Assembly: GCA_024643705.1 (NCBI GenBank)
Contig: JAHEML010000310.1
Coordinates: 1 to 5,589 of the forward strand
Direction of reading: 5' to 3'
From: Caldilineaceae bacterium
Lineage (GTDB): Bacteria > Chloroflexota > Anaerolineae > Caldilineales > Caldilineaceae
Length of the DNA stretch: 5,589 nucleotides
Part shown: positions 1 to 5,589 of the stretch, piece by piece
Layout of the letters: the number at the start of each line of letters is the position of its first letter
Position numbering within the stretch: position 1 is the stretch's first letter
Translations under genes and position numbers: made by a program
The notes under the pieces: model-generated
Seen by the model: only the letters and a program-made list of their open reading frames with translations
The model's database searches: none
What the model was told of the DNA's origin: nothing

Positions 1-2537
1 TCTTCAAATTCGCCCGAAAATTTCAGGCCTGCGCCAAGCCCGATGTGGATTTGGCCGTAGTCTTGGGAAAAGGGGGTTGGATTGGGGGGGCAAAGTGCCA
101 AGGCACGACGATAGAATTGCAGAGAAGATTCGTAGGCGCTGCGTCGGTTGGCATTCTGGGCTGCTGTGACAAAATAGTGGATCGCTTGTTCGGGTTCTTC
201 CGAATGGCTGTAGTGATATGCCAACGATTCGGCGCGCTCGTCGTTTGGAAAAAAGTCGCTATCGCGGATCACGGTGGCAACTATGCCGTGGAGTTGTCGG
301 CGGCTTTTGTGCAGCATGGTGCTATAGACGGCTTCTTGCACAAGTACGTGACGAAAGGAAAAACCAATCTCGCTTCCTACCGGCTCCTCGGCCAGGAACT
401 GACGATCGACCAATTCGTCGAACATCTCTAGAAGCTTTTCTACATCGATCTGAACCAATTGCTGAAAGAGTGAAAAGGAGAAGGAGCGGCCAATCACTGC
501 AGCAAGTTGCATGGTACGCCGTAACGACTCACCCAGGCTATCGTAACGGGCCAGGATCAGTCCGCTCAGGGAAGGTGGCACCCTTTCCATAAGCGCCTCA
601 ACTTTTAGCGGGTCCCAGAGTGGCACAGGCAAAATCTCTGTTTGGTCTGCCGGGGTTGGCTGCTCCAATAGCTTTTCCAGCAACATGCGTACAAGCTCTT
701 CAATATAGAATGGATTGCCCTCGGCTCGCCGTGCGATGTGATGCTGAATGGTGGGAATTTGAATGTCTGCCTGGGAGAGGAGTTGTTCGATCAAGGTGTA
801 TTCCTGGTCACTGCTCAGCGCCTGCAACCGGAGGTCCATGTGGCTTTGGTTATTTTTCTCCAGGGTGGATAGAACCGTGCGCAGGGAATCGTCTTCTCCG
901 TATACTCTGGAAACGAGGATGATCAGAACAGGAAGCTCACCAGCTGAGCGCAACAATTCGATCAGAAAGTTGCGGGAGGCGGAATCGATCCAATGGATAT
1001 CTTCCAGGATGAGTACAAAAGGGTGTTGGCGTGCTTCGGCTCGTATTACTTGATGCATGGCGACATGGGTCTGTTGTTGCAGCATGGCTGCATCCATCAT
1101 CGCCAGGCGCACACGCAGATCTGCGTTGGGCTGCTCGACGCCTAAAATGTTCAGAATATATGGGGCAAGCATGGCAGCTTGCAGCTTCATTTCTTGCAAC
1201 TTCTGCACGATCCGATCCTGAACGATCTGGGGTGGGTCTCCTTCTCCAATCTCCAACATATCGCGCAGCAGAGCGCCCAAGAGCCAGAATGGGGTAGAGC
1301 GGGTGTGGTTCAGGCAGTTTGCCTGGAAAAACTGGGCATTGGACCCGATCCGATGGCGCACTTCGGCAACGAGCCTGCTCTTGCCCAGCCCGGCATCCCC
1401 GGTGATCAGCGCCGTCTGTCCTTCCTTGTTCTCGCCTACCGTATGCCAGGCCTGCACCAGGGCTTCCAGCATTTTTTGGCGGCCAACCATCGGCACATGT
1501 AGCCCTGCCAGCCCACGTGCCTGAATCTGAACAGTTCGACGGCCTTTGGGTTGGTAAGCCAGTATCGGGTCGGGCTTGCCTTTGACCCGAACCGGTGGCA
1601 GGCTACGAAAATCGAAAAAGCCACGGGTGCGTTGAAAGGTAGTTTGGCTGACCAGAACGGTTCCCACCGCGGCAATGCCCTGGATACGTGCGGCCATATT
1701 CACCGTGTCGCCGATCACCGTGTATTCCATATGCAGATCGCTGCCTAGATTCCCGGCAATGACCAAACCAGTGTTGATGCCAATTTGGGCTTTGAAATCC
1801 AGCGACAGCGATTCCTCGTAACGGTCTTGCAAAGATTTCAGACCGTCCAACATTGCCAACCCGGCCTGCACCGCCCGTTCGGGATCGTTTTCGTGGGTTG
1901 CGGGTGCACCAAATAGAGCCATTAAACCAGAGCCGGTAAACTTATCGACCGTACCTTCAAATTGATGGACGATTTGAGCCAACATGCGCATGGCTTCATT
2001 TGTGATCAGATACACCTTTTCGCTGTCCAGCTTTTGACCTGTGCTTTGAAAGCCTTGGATATTGGCAAAAAGCACCGAGACTTCTCGCCGTTCGCCCGTG
2101 CTCCAGTTGGCATCGCTTTGCAAATTGGCCACCAATCCATCTAGGGTAGGGCGACCTGGAAGATTATTGTTGGAATCAGTATCAAAAATATCGTCGGAGC
2201 CAGTGGGGGGGCTAGGTGGAAGAGCCGGGGTCTCTGCCGGGGTGTGCGCCAATGGTTCTTCGGTGCTCTGGGCGGCTGGCTGGGCTAACTCGGTTGACAC
2301 AGCGCCACACTGTCCGCAAAAGTGGCTGCCGGGTGGAATCGGCTCTCCGCAGACGCGGCAAGGTTGCGGAATGGCTCTGGGGTGACCGCACTGTCCACAG
2401 TATTTGCTGTCTGTCGGTAGCGCCGCACCGCATCCGGTGCAACGTTCGTGTAGCTCTGAATGGTCAAGCCTGGAACCACATTGCCCACAGAAAATGTCTA
2501 CAGGCTGATTGATGTGTTGACAAACATGGCAGTGCAT
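1..2537 (-). CDS. Zinc-ribbon / class III cyclase-like / STAND ATPase regulator, 3' end missing
   Basis: The frame is open for 845 codons from the ATG at 2537-2535 to the left edge; the C-terminus lies outside. An in-frame stop (2585-2583) precedes it and no other in-frame ATG lies between. Seen in order: three zinc ribbons (C3/C6-C17/C20, C33/C36-C47/C50, C60/C63-C74/C77), a Pro/Thr/Ser-rich linker (about 85-130), and a class III nucleotidyl cyclase domain from about 149 (ERREVSVLF) with GDTVNMAAR at 276-284. An ATPase follows: VGR at 351-353, Walker A GDAGLGKS at 380-387, Walker B LILED at 509-513. Then come the family-typical VPPSL (653-657) and AAVIGRSF (679-686) segments and helical TPR-like sequence from about 766. 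Proteins of this architecture are cytosolic ATP-dependent signalling switches; ligand and output are unknown. The cyclase has N159 and S203 where two metal-binding Asp residues are expected, so cyclic-nucleotide synthesis is doubtful. The architecture call is firm; the function is not. Confidence 0.93.
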   Translation of the reverse strand, partial: MHCHVCQHINQPVDIFCGQCGSRLDHSELHERCTGCGAALPTDSKYCGQCGHPRAIPQPCRVCGEPIPPGSHFCGQCGAVSTELAQPAAQSTEEPLAHTPAETPALPPSPPTGSDDIFDTDSNNNLPGRPTLDGLVANLQSDANWSTGERREVSVLFANIQGFQSTGQKLDSEKVYLITNEAMRMLAQIVHQFEGTVDKFTGSGLMALFGAPATHENDPERAVQAGLAMLDGLKSLQDRYEESLSLDFKAQIGINTGLVIAGNLGSDLHMEYTVIGDTVNMAARIQGIAAVGTVLVSQTTFQRTRGFFDFRSLPPVRVKGKPDPILAYQPKGRRTVQIQARGLAGLHVPMVGRQKMLEALVQAWHTVGENKEGQTALITGDAGLGKSRLVAEVRHRIGSNAQFFQANCLNHTRSTPFWLLGALLRDMLEIGEGDPPQIVQDRIVQKLQEMKLQAAMLAPYILNILGVEQPNADLRVRLAMMDAAMLQQQTHVAMHQVIRAEARQHPFVLILEDIHWIDSASRNFLIELLRSAGELPVLIILVSRVYGEDDSLRTVLSTLEKNNQSHMDLRLQALSSDQEYTLIEQLLSQADIQIPTIQHHIARRAEGNPFYIEELVRMLLEKLLEQPTPADQTEILPVPLWDPLKVEALMERVPPSLSGLILARYDSLGESLRRTMQLAAVIGRSFSFSLFQQLVQIDVEKLLEMFDELVDRQFLAEEPVGSEIGFSFRHVLVQEAVYSTMLHKSRRQLHGIVATVIRDSDFFPNDERAESLAYHYSHSEEPEQAIHYFVTAAQNANRRSAYESSLQFYRRALALCPPNPTPFSQDYGQIHIGLGAGLKFSGEFE

Positions 2538-2642
2538 TCGTCGTTGATCCGTTGATGGTTTGCCCGCTGTTGGCGCAATCTGTTAAAATGTTCCCCATAT
2601 AAAGAGGCATGAACGATGTGGCACGATTGAGAGAACATAGTA

Positions 2643-2672
2643 TGTATAATGCAAAGAATGCTTGCAAGACAA
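2643..2672 (-). promoter_or_regulatory. Possible sigma70-type promoter for the large regulator
   Basis: Read on the minus strand, TTGTCT (2672-2667) and TATACA (2648-2643) are separated by 18 bases and lie about 105 bases upstream of the start codon of the regulator. Each hexamer matches the consensus in four of six positions. The same bases include TATAAT on the plus strand, but no convincing -35 sits at the proper distance there. This is a weak, unverified match in an AT-rich stretch. Confidence 0.25.
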
Positions 2673-2682
2673 GCTTTAGGTG

Positions 2683-2700
2683 TATGCTGAATATAGCATA
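2683..2700. repeat. Short inverted repeat TATGCT-N6-AGCATA, possible operator
   Basis: Two perfectly complementary 6-base arms flank a 6-base spacer inside the divergent intergenic region, upstream of both genes. The size and symmetry suit a dimeric repressor site, but short AT-rich inverted repeats arise easily by chance, so the role is inferred from position only. Confidence 0.3.
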
Positions 2701-2853
2701 ACGTCCTTTAATGATAAGAAGGGGTTGATTGTTCGTTAGGATAGTTGGTTACACATGTGGACAATTAATTTGCACAACATGGGCAAAAAAGTCAACTGAG
2801 TTAACGGAAATGTCATCCAGAGGTAAAACCAACCAACGATATGGGCCAAGCAT

Positions 2854-2858
2854 AAGGA
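2854..2858 (+). promoter_or_regulatory. Shine-Dalgarno of the 96-aa gene
   Basis: AAGGA lies seven bases before the ATG at 2866, which is near-ideal spacing. It supports that start codon over the second in-frame ATG three codons downstream. Confidence 0.65.
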
Positions 2859-2865
2859 TGGGTCA

Positions 2866-3156
2866 ATGAAAGCAATGCTGTATGCGAGTCGAATGGATCA
2901 GGCTGTTTCTGTTTTGGACGATGTCCGCGTCGTTGCTTATAGCAGCGACAACCACCCAGAAAGTAGCCAGGTGCGTATTTTTTTCAAGACCAAAGCGCTC
3001 AATGCCACCAAAACAATGGTTGAGCTGCACCGAGACCAGAAAATGACCGTCAAGCTGGAGGATGGACGAACGGCCAGCGCCCTGCTTGCCCATTCCAGCA
3101 TAGATAGCGAAGGCAATGCTGTTGGTGTCTTGCGCCTGCTGGGCGCGCTCGATTAA
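2866..3156 (+). CDS. Hypothetical 96-aa protein
   Basis: I do not recognise this protein. It starts at an ATG with AAGGA seven bases upstream and ends at TAA 32 bases before a strong hairpin terminator, which argues that it is a genuine, separately transcribed small gene. The product is soluble: there is no signal peptide or membrane segment. It has no cysteine, is of mixed charge, and alternates hydrophobic and polar residues in a way that suggests several beta strands (DVRVVAYSS at about 19-27, QVRIFF at about 35-40, a MTVKLEDGRTASALLAHSSI stretch at about 60-79, and a hydrophobic end VGVLRLLGALD). The LEDGR turn between strands resembles a small beta-barrel or beta-sandwich domain, but no catalytic motif is visible. 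It is divergent from the large regulator, with which it may share control sequences. Function unknown. Confidence 0.72.
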   Translation: MKAMLYASRMDQAVSVLDDVRVVAYSSDNHPESSQVRIFFKTKALNATKTMVELHRDQKMTVKLEDGRTASALLAHSSIDSEGNAVGVLRLLGALD

Positions 3157-3187
3157 CCGCGTTTGTGGCATTTCATCAGGTCAAAAT

Positions 3188-3228
3188 GCCTGGCCGGTGC
3201 AGTTTCTGCGCAGGCTGGGCGTTTTTGA
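3188..3228 (+). terminator. Rho-independent terminator after the 96-aa gene
   Basis: A 15-base left arm (3188-3202, beginning GCCTGGCC) pairs with 3206-3220 (ending GGCTGGGC) across a TTT loop. I count eleven Watson-Crick pairs, three G-U wobbles and one mismatch. The hairpin is followed by GTTTTTG. TCAAAA at 3181-3186 can also pair with TTTTGA at 3223-3228, lengthening the stem. Its place 32 bases after the TAA at 3154-3156 fits transcription ending there. Confidence 0.75.
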
Positions 3229-3252
3229 TTGGGGAGTAACTACCAACCCTTT

Positions 3253-3317
3253 GCCACGAATTCAACGAATTTCACGAATGATTGAGCAAATTCGTGGGTA
3301 TTCGTGCAATTTGTGGC
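3253..3317. repeat. 65-bp imperfect palindrome built of CACGAAT words
   Basis: The left arm (3253-3279, GCCACGAATT...CACGAAT) is the imperfect reverse complement of the right arm (3290-3317, ATTCGTGGG...TTGTGGC), with a few substitutions and one base of length difference, around a 10-base centre. ACGAAT recurs within each arm. It lies between a terminator and the next gene and has no coding capacity of its own. The form is that of a dispersed REP/MITE-like intergenic repeat; copy number cannot be judged from this window. Confidence 0.7.
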
Positions 3318-3386
3318 GAAAATCCGGTCAGTGGCTTGGTAATCACATCGGGATTTGATTGGGAAATCTTGGGCCTGGATGAAACG

Positions 3387-3394
3387 AAAGAGGA
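3387..3394 (+). promoter_or_regulatory. Shine-Dalgarno supporting the GTG start of the SH3 gene
   Basis: AAAGAGGA ends three bases before the GTG at 3398. The purine run is strong but spacing from its last base is short. The next in-frame start, ATG at 3437, has no comparable upstream site and would remove 13 residues ahead of the membrane segment, so GTG is preferred though not proven. Confidence 0.5.
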
Positions 3395-3397
3395 TTT

Positions 3398-3934
3398 GTG
3401 GAAGAACCAATCGTTGTAACTGAACAGATTCCGGCAATGGTTGAACAAGGCAAGCCTCGCACCTATTTTTGGCTTGCCTTTGCCATCAGTTTCGTGCTTT
3501 TGGCAGCAGTGAGTTGTGGTGGAGCTGCACTCTTTGTCGGACTGGGTGATATCACCCTGGCCGACCTCCAATCGTCTGGTCCTGTTTGGACGCCCCCGCC
3601 CGTTCCCACCGCCAGCCCTATCGACACGACTGCCCCGGCCGTCTCTGCGGCTGACAGTGCAGCAGGGGCGGGGCGATTGCAGCCAAATAGCGTGGCCCGC
3701 AATGTTGCCAATAGCCGGGTCAACATCCGCACCACACCCGGCTACCTTGGCAAGAGCAGCGAAGATGTGGTCGCCCTCATGGAGCCGGGCGCACTTCTCA
3801 CCATCCTGGAAGGCCCCCAACCAAGGGATCAATTGACCTGGTGGCGTGTCCGCTTCGATAGCCCCACCGGGCCAGTCGAAGGCTGGGTAGCCGAATCCAC
3901 CGCCAGCGGCGTACAAATTCTCACACCGGAATAG
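3398..3934 (+). CDS. Membrane-anchored SH3b-domain protein
   Basis: The 178-residue product has a short cytoplasmic N-terminus ending in K19 and R21, one hydrophobic segment (about 23-49), a Pro/Thr/Ala/Ser-rich linker (about 62-95) and a C-terminal bacterial SH3-like domain (about 103-177). SH3b hallmarks are VNIRTTPG at 108-115, the VVALMEPGALLTILEGP strand pair at 124-140, WWRV at 148-151 and GWVAES at 162-167. Such domains usually bind cell-wall peptides or other envelope ligands. Positive residues before the membrane segment place the SH3 domain outside the cytoplasm. C40 follows AVS, but the preceding residues are a poor lipobox and hydrophobicity continues past it, so a transmembrane anchor is more likely than a lipoprotein. 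No enzyme domain is present, so it is probably a binding or sensing module. The helicase gene follows after 92 bases on the same strand. Confidence 0.88.
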   Translation: MEEPIVVTEQIPAMVEQGKPRTYFWLAFAISFVLLAAVSCGGAALFVGLGDITLADLQSSGPVWTPPPVPTASPIDTTAPAVSAADSAAGAGRLQPNSVARNVANSRVNIRTTPGYLGKSSEDVVALMEPGALLTILEGPQPRDQLTWWRVRFDSPTGPVEGWVAESTASGVQILTPE

Positions 3935-3941
3935 GAGAATA

Positions 3942-4008
3942 GCGATTGGAAATTGGCGATTGGAGATAGAATAGCCTGTTCAGTACATCTACCTACTCTC
4001 GAATCACC
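3942..4008. repeat. Intergenic repeat remnant with GCGATTGGA direct copies and an inverted pair
   Basis: GCGATTGGA occurs at 3942-3950 and 3956-3964, a 14-base period. The stretch 3955-3969 (GGCGATTGGAGATAG) is also nearly the reverse complement of 3993-4008 (CTACTCTCGAATCACC), with two mismatches and one bulged base around a 23-base loop. The element fills most of the gap between the SH3 and helicase genes. It looks like a decayed dispersed intergenic repeat; it lacks a T-run and is not a good terminator. Confidence 0.55.
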
Positions 4009-4026
4009 CATCTCTCATCTTTCCTC

Positions 4027-5589
4027 ATGACAACAGACTTCACCCCCCGCCCAGCCCAAAAGCGCATACTCGAATACAGCGGTGGCCGCATGGGGATCAG
4101 CGCGGTGCCGGGCAGCGGTAAAACCTTCACCCTGAGCCTGCTGGCTGCCCAATTGGTGGAACGGTTGGCCGCAACCGGCCCAATGGACGACCGGGAAGTG
4201 CTGGTTGTCACCTTCACCAACAGCGCGGTAGAAAACTTTCGACAACGCATCAACCAATTTGTCACAACCCAAGGGCTGCTGCCTGGGGTGGGTTATCGGG
4301 TGCGCACACTCCACGGGCTTGCCCACGACATCGTGCGCGAACGACCCGGTCTGGTCGGTCTCTCGGAGGATTTCGGCATTGTGGACGAGCGCACCGGCCT
4401 GGAGATCAAACGTGAGGCGGTCATCAACTACCTCTCTGCCCACCCCGACGCCTTGGCTCCCTTCATCAAGCCCGAATTTCTGGACAACCCCCGGCGCATC
4501 GAACGCTATCTGCTCGACGACGCCCTCGACATCGCCAACGCCGTCATCCGCATCGCCAAGAACCAGCGCACCGATGCAGCCCACTTGCGCAATGCCCGCA
4601 GCCGTCAGAGCGGAGTCTGGCCCCTGCTCGATTTCGGGTTACACATTTTCTCCGATTACCAGCGCAGCCTGAATCTGCGGGGGGCCATCGACTTTGATGA
4701 TCTGATCGTGCTGGCGCTACAGGCGCTGGAGGCCGACCCTGGCTTTTTGCGCCGGATGCAGGAGCGCTGGCCCTATGTGCTGGAAGACGAAGCCCAAGAT
4801 AGCAGCCAATTGCAGGAGCAGATGCTTGGGCTGCTCACAGCAGTGCACGGCAATTGGGTGCGGGTGGGAGACCCAAACCAGGCCATCAACACCACGTTCA
4901 CCAGCGCCGATCCCCAATTTCTGCGCCGCTTTGTGGCCCGGCCTGATGTCATCGCCCGCCCCTTACCCAACTCCGGGCGCAGTGCCCAGCCCATCATCGA
5001 TCTGGCGAACGCCCTGGCAAGCTGGAGCCGCACTTCTCACCCGGTGCTGCCCAAAGAAGAGGCTCTTGCCACCCCAGCCATCCAGCCCACCGCACCCGAC
5101 GATCCCCAACCCAATCCCTTGCCCGGCGAACCGCCGGTCTACGTCTACGATCGGCCCCTGTCGCCCGACGAAGAGATCGACGTGATTGTCAAAAGCGTGC
5201 GCGGTTGGCTGGGCAAAAACCCAGAGAGCACGGTGGCTGTGCTGGCCCCAGACAACTGGCGGGGCTTCAATATCATTCAAAGTTTGGAAAAAGAATCGAT
5301 CCCCTTCGACGACTCTCTGCTGCGCACCAACAACAGTGTGCGGGTGGCCGCCAATGCCCTGGCCCGTATTCTGCTTTATATTGGCGAACCCCACGTCCCC
5401 ACCCATCTGCCCCGGCTCTGGCTGGAAAGCTGGTGGCCCCGGCGTGGGCTGCCTGCCAGCGGTCAAGAGCCGGTGGCTGTCGTTGCCAACGAAGACGAAC
5501 TGCCTGAAGCCGTGCGTACCTTTGCCCGTGCGTTGGGCAAAGCCAACCAGCCGGAACGGGTCTTCTTTCCTGCGCCGGGGGACGACTGG
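4027..5589 (+). CDS. UvrD/Rep-family (SF1A) ATP-dependent helicase, 3' end missing
   Basis: The frame is open for 521 codons from the ATG to the right edge. Helicase motifs appear in order: a Q-motif glutamine (Q11 in RPAQKRIL), Walker A AVPGSGKT (26-33), motif Ia VVTFTNSAVENFRQRI, a TLHGLAHDIV segment, Walker B/motif II LEDEAQD (252-258), motif III GDPNQAI (281-287) and a motif IV-like NSGRS (315-319). A proline-rich stretch (about 345-375) precedes the start of the second RecA-like half (STVAVLAPDNWRGFNI and following). Known family members translocate 3'-5' on single-stranded DNA in repair or recombination; the exact subgroup is unclear and it is not an obvious orthologue of UvrD or PcrA. 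An in-frame stop at 3967-3969 limits the start. No Shine-Dalgarno is visible before the ATG (upstream is pyrimidine-rich), so initiation may be leaderless or SD-independent. The nuclease or C-terminal part, if any, is beyond the window. Confidence 0.93.
   Translation, partial: MTTDFTPRPAQKRILEYSGGRMGISAVPGSGKTFTLSLLAAQLVERLAATGPMDDREVLVVTFTNSAVENFRQRINQFVTTQGLLPGVGYRVRTLHGLAHDIVRERPGLVGLSEDFGIVDERTGLEIKREAVINYLSAHPDALAPFIKPEFLDNPRRIERYLLDDALDIANAVIRIAKNQRTDAAHLRNARSRQSGVWPLLDFGLHIFSDYQRSLNLRGAIDFDDLIVLALQALEADPGFLRRMQERWPYVLEDEAQDSSQLQEQMLGLLTAVHGNWVRVGDPNQAINTTFTSADPQFLRRFVARPDVIARPLPNSGRSAQPIIDLANALASWSRTSHPVLPKEEALATPAIQPTAPDDPQPNPLPGEPPVYVYDRPLSPDEEIDVIVKSVRGWLGKNPESTVAVLAPDNWRGFNIIQSLEKESIPFDDSLLRTNNSVRVAANALARILLYIGEPHVPTHLPRLWLESWWPRRGLPASGQEPVAVVANEDELPEAVRTFARALGKANQPERVFFPAPGDDW

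Larger units (their letters stand above)
2538..2865. promoter_or_regulatory. AT-rich divergent intergenic control region
   Basis: These 328 bases separate two genes transcribed away from each other and contain no credible coding sequence. Visible elements are a tandem GTTGAT (2543-2548 and 2551-2556) just upstream of the minus-strand start; a TATAAT hexamer at 2645-2650; CTTGCAAG, a perfect 8-base palindrome at 2661-2668; an inverted repeat TATGCT/AGCATA (2683-2688 and 2695-2700, 6-base loop); and CACATGTG, another perfect palindrome at 2752-2759. Promoters for both flanking genes should lie here. Which palindromes are operators cannot be decided from one sequence. Confidence 0.6.

Noticed and set aside
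84..90. G7 homopolymer, with a second at 2205-2211, considered as phase-variation tracts or sequencing frameshifts
   Set aside because: The minus-strand protein stays in the same sensible frame on both sides of each run, where they encode prolines. Seven Gs is short for a contingency tract and there is no sign of a shifted frame.
45..1748. Several plus-strand open frames of 65-128 codons across the left part of the window
   Set aside because: They lie antisense to the continuous 845-codon minus-strand frame, whose translation carries recognisable domains throughout. Their products are low-complexity and resemble no family.
2464..2667. Minus-strand 67-codon frame upstream of and overlapping the regulator start
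   Set aside because: It overlaps the first zinc ribbon in another frame, has no ribosome site seen and no family character.
3379..3423. A 14-codon frame (ATG at 3379) overlapping the GTG start of the SH3 gene
   Set aside because: It could be a leader peptide, but it has no ribosome site of its own and basic-rich short frames of this size occur by chance.
3417..3519. Lipoprotein signal peptide with C40 in the SH3 protein
   Set aside because: The residue at -3 is Ala rather than Leu/Val/Ile, the N-terminal region before the hydrophobic core is long, and hydrophobic residues continue after the cysteine, which fits a transmembrane anchor better.
3272..3916. A 214-codon minus-strand open frame
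   Set aside because: It is longer than the SH3 gene opposite it, but its product has no family features and runs through the palindromic repeat, whereas the plus-strand frame encodes a clear membrane segment and SH3b domain with a ribosome site.
4015..4584. A 189-codon minus-strand open frame, with another at 4963-5466
   Set aside because: Both are antisense to the helicase frame, which holds ordered helicase motifs. Long antisense frames are expected opposite GC-rich coding sequence.

Overview
The window reads as bacterial chromosomal DNA of roughly 50-55% G+C with an AT-richer divergent intergenic region. The lineage looks like Chloroflexota (Anaerolineae/Caldilineae-like) or another environmental filamentous bacterium. 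This is inferred only from gene style: a zinc-ribbon/cyclase/ATPase mega-regulator, a membrane-anchored SH3 protein, a divergent UvrD-type helicase, and intergenic repeats built on CACGAAT and GCGATTGGA words. No rRNA, tRNA, CRISPR array, transposase or phage gene was seen.

Layout. Positions 1-2537 (minus strand) hold the N-terminal 845 codons of a large signalling protein that runs off the left edge. It has three zinc ribbons, a proline-rich linker, a class III nucleotidyl cyclase domain, a STAND/AAA-type ATPase and the start of a helical TPR-like region. Positions 2538-2865 are the divergent, AT-rich control region. On the plus strand follow a 96-aa orphan protein (2866-3156) with a good Shine-Dalgarno, a strong hairpin terminator (3188-3228), a palindromic CACGAAT repeat (3253-3317), a 178-aa GTG-start membrane-anchored SH3b protein (3398-3934), a short repeat-derived spacer (3942-4008), and the first 521 codons of an SF1A UvrD/Rep-like helicase (4027-5589) that runs off the right edge.

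How the genes work together. The sequence gives no strong sign of one shared pathway. The regulator and the 96-aa gene are divergent and could share control elements in 2538-2865. The terminator isolates the 96-aa gene from the SH3 gene. The SH3 and helicase genes are co-directional, but a repeat-containing gap separates them, so an operon is uncertain.

The most notable observation is in the large regulator. Its cyclase domain keeps the adenine-selecting and transition-state residues, but both metal-binding aspartates are replaced (N159 and S203). It therefore looks like a pseudo-cyclase attached to an apparently intact ATPase. I did not find a clearly new multi-gene system; the best candidates for novelty are this degenerate cyclase and the unrecognised 96-aa protein.
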